Assembly: GCA_035548495.1 (NCBI GenBank) | Contig: DASZSV010000063.1 | Location: forward strand, 1 to 64,000 | DNA length: 64,000 nt | From: CAILZL01 sp035548495 | GTDB taxonomy: Bacteria > Pseudomonadota > Gammaproteobacteria > Steroidobacterales > Steroidobacteraceae | Direction: 5' to 3' | Shown: in pieces, positions 45,607-54,064 of the stretch | How positions within the stretch are numbered: the stretch's first letter is position 1 | Layout: the number at the start of each line of letters is the position of its first letter | The notes under the pieces: model-generated | Told to the model about the DNA's origin: nothing | The model's database searches: none | Seen by the model: the letters and a program-made list of their open reading frames with translations, nothing else | Translations under genes and position numbers: made by a program

Positions 45607-46908
45607 TCAAGTTGCAGGAACAGCTGCGGCTTTGGTCTTTCTGGTTTCCGGTTCAGACTTGCGTGCAATTTTCTTCTGCCCGGCAGCTGGATCAGGAACG
45701 TCGTCCTTCCGTGGCAGAATCGTGCCATTTCGCATGGCATCGAATTCTTCCGTCGTGACCATCAACGTATCCTTGCCGTCCCAGGTTGCACCTTGCGGCA
45801 GACGGTTGTCGACGCGCCGTATGCCTGCCAGCAATTCAACTTCGCTGTTGTCCGTCGTCACTGGCAAGGCGGTGCTGGTTTGCTCCTTCAACATTTGATC
45901 GAGCAACCTCTGATCAACCGTCACATTGTGCTTCTGTGCTTGTTGTGACAGACGCTCCAGCGCAAGCTCAACCGGGGACTTCACCGGCTTTTTGTTCCTT
46001 GCAGATCGTTTGCTCTTTTCTGCATTTGCCTTGCGGACTGCGTCGGCATCCTCAGGCTGCATTTCTTCTTCCGCTGGCGGCATCACCTGTACATACAGCT
46101 TGCCGTCATGCCATCCCGATACCACGCGCTGATTCACCACCTGCACGCGGGTGCCAACGGGAATTTCATTGAACAACAAGGCAATGTCTTCCGGATAAAA
46201 CCGCATGCAGCCGTGACTGGAACGCATGCCCACACCATAGGGTTTATTGGTGCCATGAACGAGATATCCCGGCCAGCCCAATGTCATCGCATATGCACCC
46301 AGCGGATTATCATCACCGGCTGGTACGACTTTGGGCAAAGGATCCCCATTCTCTGCATGTTCCTTGCGCACCGACAACGGCGGCACCCACACCGGATTCT
46401 TTTTCTTGCCGGTGATTTTTGTCACACCTTCCGGTGTGACCCAACCCACTTTGCCAATACCGATGGGATGTGTAATGACAACCTGCGGTTCACCGGGTTT
46501 GCGCTTCGGAAAATAAAATACACGCAGTTCTGCGAGATTGACAATCAGGCCTTCGCGGGGCGCATTGGGCAAGACAAATTGTGTGGGCAATACAATTTCA
46601 CGCCCTTCACCGGGCAACCAGGGATCAACACCCGGATTGGCGCGCACCAGTTCTTCATAACCCAGATTGAAACGTCGTGCGATATCGGACAGCGTATCGT
46701 CCTTGCTGGCACGCACCACCTGCAGTTCGCCCACCACATCATCATCGTCATTGATCCTGAATAAATGCGTGGCAACAGGATCATCGAACTTCTGCGGTTC
46801 CACCGGCAGAGGTTCGATGACTTCGCGTGGCGCCGGTGTCAATCCACAGGCGCCTAACAACATACTGGTCACGGCCAGCAAACAGAATGCGCGGTAACGA
46901 TGAATCAT
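45607..46908 (-). CDS. LysM-containing L,D-transpeptidase
   Basis: A 433-residue periplasmic enzyme anchored by a lipobox (LLGACGLTP, Cys near residue 21). A LysM domain (VRASKDDTLSDIARRFNLG) is followed by a YkuD domain with the catalytic pattern HGTNKPYG and MRSSHGCMRFYPEDI (Ser-His-Gly-Cys). It forms 3-3 peptidoglycan cross-links or attaches lipoprotein in the wall, like the ErfK/YbiS group. The C-terminal 130 residues are basic, Glu/Lys-rich and unrecognised. Confidence 0.9.
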   Translation of the reverse strand: MIHRYRAFCLLAVTSMLLGACGLTPAPREVIEPLPVEPQKFDDPVATHLFRINDDDDVVGELQVVRASKDDTLSDIARRFNLGYEELVRANPGVDPWLPGEGREIVLPTQFVLPNAPREGLIVNLAELRVFYFPKRKPGEPQVVITHPIGIGKVGWVTPEGVTKITGKKKNPVWVPPLSVRKEHAENGDPLPKVVPAGDDNPLGAYAMTLGWPGYLVHGTNKPYGVGMRSSHGCMRFYPEDIALLFNEIPVGTRVQVVNQRVVSGWHDGKLYVQVMPPAEEEMQPEDADAVRKANAEKSKRSARNKKPVKSPVELALERLSQQAQKHNVTVDQRLLDQMLKEQTSTALPVTTDNSEVELLAGIRRVDNRLPQGATWDGKDTLMVTTEEFDAMRNGTILPRKDDVPDPAAGQKKIARKSEPETRKTKAAAVPAT

Positions 46909-46947
46909 GCGTGCTATTGTGCCAAAGAATCGGCAGCGTTCCTATGG

Positions 46948-47439
46948 TTACAGCATCACCGGCCGATCAGGCAGCTCGTTATCATCGGCATGGGGAAAAT
47001 GTCTGGCCATCAAATGGCTGACAGATTGAATTGCATTGCACAAGGACTGTTGATATTCACCCCGCGCAAAATCTTTCTGCAAAGTGGCGCAGATGGCAGC
47101 CCACTCTTCGTTGCTGACCTTGCCTTCAAAGCCGCGATCAGCAATGATTTCAATGGCGCGATCTGCATAACACACATAGATCAGCACTCCATTGCGCGCA
47201 TGTGTATCCCACACATGCAGATGAGAAAACACTTCAATCGCGCGACTCCTGGCACTTTGATTGCGCAGCAATGCACGCGTGGCAAGATCGGCCTCGATGG
47301 CAACACGAATCTCACCACCATGCAGGGCTTCGCACTGTTTTATTTGCGCTGTCACCGCATCAAGCACTGGCGTGGAAAATATGCGGCGCACATACCAATG
47401 TGTGATCGTGAAGTGACGCAACAAGCGATTGATGTTCAT
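46948..47439 (-). CDS. TPM domain protein
   Basis: A 163-residue protein without a signal peptide. The region GGEIRVAIEADLATRALL followed by NGVLIYVCYADRAIEIIADRGFEGKV fits the TPM (Psb32/YgcG) domain. ATG 47439 is one base past the stop of the upstream TPM gene (TGACATG), so translational coupling is likely. Gene order lemA-TPM-TPM is a known module. Function unclear. Confidence 0.82.
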   Translation of the reverse strand: MNINRLLRHFTITHWYVRRIFSTPVLDAVTAQIKQCEALHGGEIRVAIEADLATRALLRNQSARSRAIEVFSHLHVWDTHARNGVLIYVCYADRAIEIIADRGFEGKVSNEEWAAICATLQKDFARGEYQQSLCNAIQSVSHLMARHFPHADDNELPDRPVML

Positions 47440-47440
47440 G

Positions 47441-48364
47441 TCACCACCTGCCCGAGGCGCCGCCGCCGGAAAATCCGCCACCACCGCCACTCCAGCCACC
47501 ACCGCTGCTTCCTCCGCCAAATCCACCACTGCCAAATCCGCCGCCAGTCCATCCGCCACCCGACCCATTGCTCATGACGAAAATAAAGGCAAACAACGCA
47601 GCCAGTATCGCAAACAACAACATGCCTGCCATCCACCAGATCACCAATCCGACAATTGCCGCAGTGATGCCGGCGCCAGGCAGACGTCCCAGCATGGAAC
47701 GCAGAAATTTTCCGCCAATAATCGCTACTACAATCAGAAACGGCCACGGCAAATTCGGTGTCTGCGATGACGATGGATGTTCCACCACCGCCGGCAACGG
47801 TTCTCCGTCAATCTGTTTTATCACGTCATCCACAGCATCATTGATGCCTGAATAGAATTGACCATTACGGAATTGTGGAACAATGACATTGCGAATGATG
47901 CGGCTGGCAATGACATCTGGCAGTGTTCCTTCAAGACCTTTACCGACTTCGATTCTGACGGCATGATCTTCTTTGGCAATGATCAGCAGCACTCCGTCAT
48001 CAACGTTCTTGCGGCCAAGTTTCCATGCATCAACCACACGAATGGAATATTGTTCGATCTCCTCCGGCTTGGTGGTGGGCACAATCAACACGGCAACCTG
48101 ACTGCCCTTGCGTTGCTCAAATGCGCGCAGCTTGCTTTCCAGTGCACTTGACTGTTGCGGCGTCAATGTCTGTGTGAGATCGGTGACTGGCGACGACAGC
48201 GATGGAACCGGCACTTCATCCAGCGCGAAACTACGGCATGACATCGCCAACATGAACATCAATGAGAAAACGCTGAAGAGACGTCCTCTCCTGCCGCTCT
48301 GTGGGAAGACCGGCAAAGGGAATTTAACCTCAACACAACTCGCCAATTTCCTCACCCTCTGCAT
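47441..48364 (-). CDS. TPM domain membrane protein with Gly-rich tail
   Basis: About 307 residues. A signal-like helix (LFSVFSLMFMLAMSCRSFA) precedes a TPM domain (LTPQQSSALESKLRAFEQRKG onward, including VVDAWKLGRKNVDDGVLLII). It continues with two membrane helices near 215-265 and a C-terminal Gly/Ser-rich tail. The 5' end is odd: the ATG/GTG choices lie in a copy of the dispersed C-rich repeat, whose GGGGAGAGGG acts as a ribosome site for 48364. A GTG at 48439 would add 25 residues. TPM/LemA modules are of unsettled function. Confidence 0.8.
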   Translation of the reverse strand: MQRVRKLASCVEVKFPLPVFPQSGRRGRLFSVFSLMFMLAMSCRSFALDEVPVPSLSSPVTDLTQTLTPQQSSALESKLRAFEQRKGSQVAVLIVPTTKPEEIEQYSIRVVDAWKLGRKNVDDGVLLIIAKEDHAVRIEVGKGLEGTLPDVIASRIIRNVIVPQFRNGQFYSGINDAVDDVIKQIDGEPLPAVVEHPSSSQTPNLPWPFLIVVAIIGGKFLRSMLGRLPGAGITAAIVGLVIWWMAGMLLFAILAALFAFIFVMSNGSGGGWTGGGFGSGGFGGGSSGGGWSGGGGGFSGGGASGRW

Positions 48365-48393
48365 CATCCCTCTCCCCTCAAGGGCGAGGGGCG
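48351..48393. repeat. C-rich dispersed repeat at the 5' end of the TPM gene
   Basis: CATCCCTCTCCCCTCAAGGG and its mate GCGAGGGG form the same family as at 8098, 8856 and 11417. It overlaps the predicted translation start of the TPM gene. Confidence 0.75.
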
Positions 48394-48447
48394 AAAGACA
48401 ACGCGACTCAAGTGCACACAATTGAGCATGGCTTGCCACCCAGTCAA

Positions 48448-49056
48448 TTACTTGCTTGCTGATGACGCACTGCCAAAATCAATCTTCGGTGCTTCAGAAA
48501 TGGCGGCTTCATTGTCAACCGTGAATGTCGGCTTCACAGAATAGCCAAACATCTTGGCTGTCAAATTACTGGGAAATTCACGCACGGTCAGGTTGTAATC
48601 TTTGACTGCATCAATATAACGATTGCGCGCCACAGCGATGCGGTTCTCGGTGCCTTCAAGCTGTGCACGCAAATCGTCGAATCCGGCAATGGACTTGAGA
48701 TCGGGATATTTTTCGACCACCACCATCAATCGTGACAGCGCCGAACTGAGCTGACTTTGCGCCGCCTGGAATTTTGCAAAGGCTTGCGGATCGTTGATCA
48801 GTTCAGGCGTCGCTTGAATGGATGTCGCCTTGGCGCGTGCTTCAACCACTGAATCGAGAATGTCCTTTTCGGATTGCACGCCACCTTTCACGGTATTCAC
48901 CAGTTGCGGAACCAGATCGGCACGGCGCTTGTATTGATTAAGCACTTCCGACCATGCTGCCTTGGTCTGTTCATCAGTCTGTTGCAGCTTGTTGTAACCG
49001 CATCCGCTAAGCACACCGGCCAGCAACACCAATGCAAGCCACTTTAAAACACGCAT
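48448..49056 (-). CDS. lemA: LemA family lipoprotein
   Basis: A 202-residue protein. The N-terminal helix (LALVLLAGVLSGCGYN) ends in a lipobox. LemA motifs QLVNTVKGGVQSEKDIL, RNRYIDAVKDYNLTVREFPS and KPTFTV are clear. LemA is membrane-anchored, with the helical bulk outside the cytoplasm in related structures. It leads the lemA-TPM-TPM unit. AGGGG six bases before ATG 49056 supports the start. Function is unknown. Confidence 0.95.
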   Translation of the reverse strand: MRVLKWLALVLLAGVLSGCGYNKLQQTDEQTKAAWSEVLNQYKRRADLVPQLVNTVKGGVQSEKDILDSVVEARAKATSIQATPELINDPQAFAKFQAAQSQLSSALSRLMVVVEKYPDLKSIAGFDDLRAQLEGTENRIAVARNRYIDAVKDYNLTVREFPSNLTAKMFGYSVKPTFTVDNEAAISEAPKIDFGSASSASK

Positions 49057-49199
49057 GGATATCCCCTTGTAAAAACATGATGGCACATCCGCCACCATGC
49101 CGCATCATGGGGATGCATGCTGCCAATTGCAAGGACTCACCAGTCTGGACCAGCCTTGTGCGCAATGCTCGTCTGTAACGTGTTTGAAATACCTGCGGC

Positions 49200-49628
49200 T
49201 CATTGCTCGTGACCGTGGTCAAGTTCCTGCAACAGCAGCTTGAGCTTGGGACTGATTTGCCGCAGTTCGGTGCGATGAATATAGGACAGATCGGCCAGTA
49301 TCTGCTCGCCGCGATCCGTGAGTTGCACCAGCACTTCGCGGCGATCCTTGCCGGGTGCTCGCACCACCAGCTTGTCTCTTGCCAGCCGGTCCACCAATCC
49401 CACCACACTGTGATGCCGCAACTGCAATCGTTCTGCCAGTTCGCCAATCGTCACCCGATCACGCCCGGGAAATCCCTTGATGGCCAGCAATGCCTGATGC
49501 TGTTGCGGCGTAATGTTCACGGTTTTCGCGGCTTCCTCGCTGAAATGAATGAAACGCCGCAACACGTAACGGAATGCGGCCAGGGTTTCATAATCCGCTT
49601 TGCGCAGTGTCTTCGTCTGTTTCATCAC
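49200..49628 (-). CDS. MarR-family transcriptional regulator
   Basis: A 142-residue winged-helix regulator. The DNA-recognition part is VTIGELAERLQLRHHSVVGLVDRLARDKLVVRAPGKDRREV, with the wing following. It is divergent from the ClC channel gene, separated by 82 bases that contain the palindrome ATATCGT-ATT-ACGATAT on a sigma-70 promoter. It probably represses that promoter and perhaps itself. Ligand unknown. Confidence 0.93.
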   Translation of the reverse strand: MMKQTKTLRKADYETLAAFRYVLRRFIHFSEEAAKTVNITPQQHQALLAIKGFPGRDRVTIGELAERLQLRHHSVVGLVDRLARDKLVVRAPGKDRREVLVQLTDRGEQILADLSYIHRTELRQISPKLKLLLQELDHGHEQ

Positions 49629-49646
49629 AGGTATTTAACACAGGTT

Positions 49647-49691
49647 TTGAAAACTTGAACACTCTTTCCGTATAATATCGTATTACGATAT
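49647..49691 (+). promoter_or_regulatory. Promoter with MarR-type operator for the ClC gene
   Basis: TTGAAA (49647-49652), 18 bases, then TATAAT (49671-49676). A perfect 7+3+7 palindrome ATATCGT-ATT-ACGATAT (49675-49691) overlaps the -10 and the predicted start, 20 bases before the ClC ATG. Confidence 0.75.
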
Positions 49692-49710
49692 ATTTCTGAC
49701 GCTACTCAAC

Positions 49711-51549
49711 ATGCACAACACATCCGCAGATACTTCCGCCGGTCACTCCGTCGATACGCCCGCCGACGCGCTCGCCGACTTCACCACCAACCACCGGGTC
49801 TTGCTGCTTTCCGCCATGTCAGTGGTGATTGGCGCGGTCAGCGTGGCAGTTGCCTGGGCTTTGTTGCGCCTGATTGCATTGACCACCAACCTGTCTTTTT
49901 ATCAGCGCTTTTCTTTTGCAGCGTCGATACCGCAAAACCATCATCTCGGCTACTGGGTCATTCTGGTGCCGGTCACCGGCGCACTGATCATTGGTTTAAT
50001 GGCGCGCTACGGTTCTGAAAAGATCCGTGGTCACGGCATTCCCGAAGCGCTCGAAGCCATTCTGCTCGGACGTAGTTTCATTCAATTGAAAGTCGCCATT
50101 CTCAAACCGCTTTCTTCCGCCATTTCCATCGGCACCGGCGGACCCTTCGGTGCGGAAGGTCCCATCATCATGACCGGCGGCGCCTTTGGGTCATTGTTTG
50201 CACAACAGTTTTATCTTAGCGCTGCAGAACGCAAGACCTTGCTGGTGGCGGGTGCTGCCGCAGGCATGTCGGCGGTATTTGCCACACCCGTCGCCGCTGT
50301 ATTGCTGGCAGTGGAATTGTTGTTGTTCGAATGGAAGCCGCGCAGCCTCATTCCCGTGACCATTGCATCGGTGACTGCTTCGATGTTGCGCGAGGTGCTG
50401 CTGGGAGCCGGTCCGATTTTCCCCATCGCCGCACATGCGCCGGTGTCGGAAATTCAAATGATCATTGCTGCCGCACTGGGCTTGCTGGCCGGTTTTGGTT
50501 CCGGTTTGCTCACCGTACTGGTGTATGCATTCGAAGATCTGTTTGAAAGATTGCCGATACACTGGATGTGGTGGCCCGCGATCGGTGCGGTGTTCATCGG
50601 CATCGGCGGTATCATTGAACCACGCGTGCTGGGTGTGGGTTATGAAACCATTCATGACTTGTTGCGTGGTGACATCATCGGTCCGATGCTGATCGGCTTG
50701 TTGATCGCTAAGACGTTGGTATGGACACTGGCGCTGGGATCAGGAACCTCAGGCGGCGTGCTTGCGCCGCTGCTCATCATCGGCGGCGCACTGGGCGCGA
50801 TGGTTGGCGCATGGCTGCCAGTGGGCGATACCGGAATGTGGGCGTTGATCGGCATGGCCGCCATGATGGGCGGCACCATGCGTTCACCGTTTACTGCACT
50901 GGTGTTCGCGATTGAACTGACGCACGACTTCAACATGTTTCCTGCATTGATGATTGCCTCGGTAGCAGCGTATGGCGTCACCGTGTTGTTGATGCGCCGT
51001 TCCATCCTCACGGAGAAACTGGCGCGCCGCGGACATCACATCACTCGCGAGTACAGCATTGATCCGTTTGAATTCGCACGTGTCAGCGAAGTGATGGATA
51101 CCGGCGTACCGACCATTCCGGCCACGATGACATTGACCGAACTGTCAACCCGCATTGCCAGCGGTGATGCACAACTCAATCGCCGTCAGGGTTTGCTGAT
51201 CGTTGATGAACAGCAACGGCTTGCAGGCATCATCACTCGCGGTGACATCGTGCGCGCCTTGCAGCGGGATGCACATGCAGAGATGACCGTCACTGCGGCG
51301 GGCAGCACCCAACCCGTCGTGACGTTTCCTGATGAACCGCTGCAATCGGCACTTGCCAGGATGCTGGAGAAGAATGTCGGCCGGTTACCCGTGGTGGACC
51401 GGAATGATCAAACAAAAATACTGGGCTATCTGGGACGCGCTGCGATCCTGTCTGCGCGGGCACGATTCCACGAAGAAGAAAATATCAGGCAAAGACAGGG
51501 GTTGTTACGCAAACCTGCCAGCCGCACATCAGCAGCTGCACTGAAATAA
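49711..51549 (+). CDS. ClC-family chloride channel/antiporter with CBS domains
   Basis: A 612-residue membrane protein. The ClC selectivity segments are present: GHGIPEALEAI, GTGGPFGAEGPIIM (gating glutamate) and GSGTSGGVLAPLLIIGG. Two CBS domains follow (about 450-570), including VMDTGVPTIPATMTLTEL and LEKNVGRLPVVDR. Length fits ClC-CBS members rather than the shorter ClcA. It sits under a palindromic operator beside the MarR gene. Chloride or fluoride transport is not resolved by sequence. Confidence 0.93.
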   Translation: MHNTSADTSAGHSVDTPADALADFTTNHRVLLLSAMSVVIGAVSVAVAWALLRLIALTTNLSFYQRFSFAASIPQNHHLGYWVILVPVTGALIIGLMARYGSEKIRGHGIPEALEAILLGRSFIQLKVAILKPLSSAISIGTGGPFGAEGPIIMTGGAFGSLFAQQFYLSAAERKTLLVAGAAAGMSAVFATPVAAVLLAVELLLFEWKPRSLIPVTIASVTASMLREVLLGAGPIFPIAAHAPVSEIQMIIAAALGLLAGFGSGLLTVLVYAFEDLFERLPIHWMWWPAIGAVFIGIGGIIEPRVLGVGYETIHDLLRGDIIGPMLIGLLIAKTLVWTLALGSGTSGGVLAPLLIIGGALGAMVGAWLPVGDTGMWALIGMAAMMGGTMRSPFTALVFAIELTHDFNMFPALMIASVAAYGVTVLLMRRSILTEKLARRGHHITREYSIDPFEFARVSEVMDTGVPTIPATMTLTELSTRIASGDAQLNRRQGLLIVDEQQRLAGIITRGDIVRALQRDAHAEMTVTAAGSTQPVVTFPDEPLQSALARMLEKNVGRLPVVDRNDQTKILGYLGRAAILSARARFHEEENIRQRQGLLRKPASRTSAAALK

Positions 51550-51662
51550 TAAACATGAATAATGAACATCATGTATTGATACGGCAGGCTGCGTACTGGA
51601 GACGCATATTCAGCACGCGGCCATGTCCTGCTTCAGACAGGTGTTGACGATGATCTCAACCA

Positions 51663-51930
51663 TCACACGCGGCACAGCATCCGCACAAGCACCCACAGCA
51701 GAAAGACGATCAGCGGAATGGTGGAAAATATAATGCGCCGGTACAGGCGCACATGTTTCAACTGCGTGTCCACCGCAAGCTTCTGGCGTTCAATGGCATC
51801 CTGCTGATGAGCGAGCGCCTGTTTCTGAGATCGCCAGCGACTCACTGGCCAAGCGGCGGTATTCTTCCAGCAACTGCTGATTGCCATCGCGGATTTCAGT
51901 CAACAGCTTTGCAAGTGTATCGTTATCCAT
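51663..51930 (-). pseudogene. Small coiled-coil membrane protein gene, frameshifted
   Basis: From ATG 51930 the frame reads MDNDTLAKLLTEIRDGNQQL and continues to LASESLAI, then drifts into a stop near 51790. A second frame, shifted by one base, continues the same pattern from SQKQALAHQQDAIERQ through LAVDTQLKHVRLYRRI to the membrane helix STIPLIVFLLWVLV, ending at 51663. Joined, they make a protein of about 89 residues: coiled coil plus C-terminal anchor. A real frameshift or a base error in the sequence would explain it. Confidence 0.7.
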
Positions 51931-52002
51931 TCAACGTTCTCCGTCATTGGCAACGAGCAGCACAACACTGCTTGTCAGCGGCAAGACAATATAAAACCAC
52001 CT

Positions 52003-52371
52003 TCATCTTATCCGCCATGGTGGATCAAGTCGATTAACCCCTGCGTGATACAGGCACAGTTGATTTCCTGAAGGATCAAACAGCCGCGCTTCACGCCATA
52101 ACCAGGATTCATCGCGCGGCAATTGCGCAAACACAATGCCCCGGCCTTGCAGCATTGCAACTTGTTCATCCAGCGAATCGCATTCAAAGTAAATGACCGT
52201 CTCCCCGGCGTTGCATAATTTGCTTGCGTGTACTGAAAACGTGGCGTCACCCGCCGATTTGAATCGCGCATAGTGTCGTGAATGAACGATCAAATCGAAT
52301 CCCATGCGCTGATAGAATTCAACGGATTCGGCAATATCGCGTGACGGCAGTGTGACTTGATTGAGGTTCAT
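52003..52371 (-). CDS. VOC-superfamily (glyoxalase-like) protein
   Basis: A 122-residue protein starting MNLNQVTLPSRDIAESVEFYQ. The vicinal-oxygen-chelate fold is shown by the two beta-alpha-beta-beta halves and the end motif REARLFDPSGNQLCLYHAG. Candidates for metal or ligand residues are not obvious. Members bind glyoxal-like compounds or act as resistance proteins. It is a single gene, and substrate cannot be told. Confidence 0.82.
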   Translation of the reverse strand: MNLNQVTLPSRDIAESVEFYQRMGFDLIVHSRHYARFKSAGDATFSVHASKLCNAGETVIYFECDSLDEQVAMLQGRGIVFAQLPRDESWLWREARLFDPSGNQLCLYHAGVNRLDPPWRIR

Positions 52372-52525
52372 GGTGATGCATGCAACTGGAAACAACTGGC
52401 TAACAGTCTGTTGAATAACTCAACCCGTGCGGCAGTGTTGTCTGTATTCTTCAAAGCTGTCAAAAACAAGGGTGAGGCGGTGCTCACAACAATGAGTTTT
52501 CAACAACCTGCCAAAGCATACACGC

Positions 52526-52554
52526 AAAAAAAACCCCGGACTCAACGTCCGGGG
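52526..52554 (-). terminator. Strong intrinsic terminator
   Basis: CCCCGGAC and GTCCGGGG flank a five-base loop. On the minus strand an eight-base T run follows. It would end a transcript coming from the small gene at 52719-52919 or from its about 160-base downstream stretch. Confidence 0.88.
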
Positions 52555-52718
52555 CAGAGAAGAGCGGACCTCAGAAGGGAGTGAAAGTCCGCCAGGGGAT
52601 TCAACACACAGTGAGCACCAAACAATCAAACCTGAAAATCAAACTCGATGAACTCTGACAATCAAACAGCTCTGACAATCAAAAACGATCGGCTTGAACA
52701 AACTCTAACGCAACCGGC

Positions 52719-52919
52719 CTAGTGCAGACGCGACCATTGCAATACTTTAATATCGCGTGTATCACATTCGAAATTGCGCGCCAGTACCATTGCCGCTTCC
52801 CGCATGTCACCACGAGGCATCACCTTATTCACTTCAACAACGCCGCGGAACTCACTCAAACCCTGCGCCTGCGGCAAGTGTTCCTGCATCAGAAAGTGGG
52901 TGTAGTACTTAACGCTCAT
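52719..52919 (-). CDS. Small conserved protein of unknown function
   Basis: A 66-residue protein starting MSVKYYTHFLMQEHLPQAQG. It is acidic/basic-mixed with no signal peptide. EFRGVVEVNKVMPRGDMREAAMVLARNFECD looks like a small alpha/beta domain. A strong terminator sits 165 bases downstream. A start at 52937 is possible. The spacing and terminator support a real transcription unit, but there is no family match I can name. Confidence 0.5.
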   Translation of the reverse strand: MSVKYYTHFLMQEHLPQAQGLSEFRGVVEVNKVMPRGDMREAAMVLARNFECDTRDIKVLQWSRLH

Positions 52920-53005
52920 GGGCGCAAGCTTAGGCATAGCCCAAAAGCCAATCCGTGACTACCATCGCAAAACCCTTTTGACTGACAATATTCAGGTGTA
53001 TTCCT

Positions 53006-53518
53006 ATGACACGTTACCGTCCTCCCCAACCCAAAGGTTCGAAGTTCATCACACAATCGGGTTGGCAGCGCCTCAAGGACGAGCTGGACCACCTGTGGAA
53101 AGTCAAACGCCCGCAGGTAACACAGGCCGTGGCGGAGGCGGCCGCGCAAGGCGACCGCTCGGAAAATGCGGAATACATCTACGGAAAAAAGCAGTTGCGC
53201 GAAATCGACAGCCGCGTGCGCTTCCTGCGCCAGCGGCTGGACGGCATGGTGATCGTCAACCAGAAACCATCGGATACTTCGCGCATTTTCTTTGGTGCAT
53301 GGGTCACGCTGGAAGACGATGCCGGCAACGAAGTTGAATACCGCATTGTCGGCCCGGATGAATTCGATGCTGGTCAACGGCTCATCAGCATGGATTCGCC
53401 GCTGGCCCGGGCATTGTTCAAGAAAACACTGGATGATGAAGTGAGTATTGAAGTGCCGGGCGGACGCAGGACCTATATTGTTGTTGACATCAGCTATCGC
53501 GAATTTGAAACGGTATGA
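53006..53518 (+). CDS. greB: Transcription elongation factor GreB
   Basis: A 170-residue factor that rescues backtracked RNA polymerase by stimulating transcript cleavage. The N-terminal coiled coil includes QGDRSENAEYIYGKKQLREID with the acidic tip (Asp-Arg-Ser-Glu-Asn). The C-terminal FKBP-like domain has RIVGPDEFDAG and SMDSPLARALFKK. The YIYGKK variant and the basic N terminus distinguish GreB from GreA. Length about right (E. coli 158). Confidence 0.95.
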   Translation: MTRYRPPQPKGSKFITQSGWQRLKDELDHLWKVKRPQVTQAVAEAAAQGDRSENAEYIYGKKQLREIDSRVRFLRQRLDGMVIVNQKPSDTSRIFFGAWVTLEDDAGNEVEYRIVGPDEFDAGQRLISMDSPLARALFKKTLDDEVSIEVPGGRRTYIVVDISYREFETV

Positions 53519-53560
53519 TGCGACCTTGTACCTGCAAAGGTTGCATTGCGATCAGTTTGA

Positions 53561-53965
53561 TCACTTGAGCAGATGCTTGCGCTTCAATGCGCGATCAATT
53601 TCACTCTTGATTTTTGCCTGATTGAACGGCTTGGCAATTACACCATCTGCTTTCACCTGAATGGCCTCACGCACATTCTTCGCCGTCGGTGAAGCGGTAA
53701 TGACCAACGCCACCAATTTGCTGTTGTCAACGCGCAGGCGTGCCAGTACATCAAGTCCGCTCATTTGCGGCATGTCGATATCCAGACACACCACGTCGGG
53801 CTGCAAACGCTGTGCATCGTTCAATGCCTGCCTGCCATCGGCAGCTTCAGCCACCACTCGCAGACCGGATGCCTGCAACACACTCTTGAGCAGAGTGCGC
53901 GCAGTATCGTCATCGTCCGCGATCAATACGGTGTGTTTGAGACCGGCTTCCGCTTCATCACTCAT
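53561..53965 (-). CDS. CheY-like single-domain response regulator
   Basis: A 134-residue receiver domain. The acidic pocket is IADDDD (Asp18/19), with the phospho-acceptor Asp62 in CLDIDMP, then VITAS and the conserved lysine in IAKPF. It has no output domain. It is divergent from the H-NOX gene by about 100 bases, and is a likely partner of the adjacent hybrid kinase. Confidence 0.9.
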   Translation of the reverse strand: MSDEAEAGLKHTVLIADDDDTARTLLKSVLQASGLRVVAEAADGRQALNDAQRLQPDVVCLDIDMPQMSGLDVLARLRVDNSKLVALVITASPTAKNVREAIQVKADGVIAKPFNQAKIKSEIDRALKRKHLLK

Positions 53966-54064
53966 GTAAATCTCCCCTCAAGTCTGCAATGCCGCGGTCG
54001 AATGTTTATGTGACGCCCGGCATTGGCCTTACGTACCTTGATCACGCCCTCCCGCAGGTTTTCC

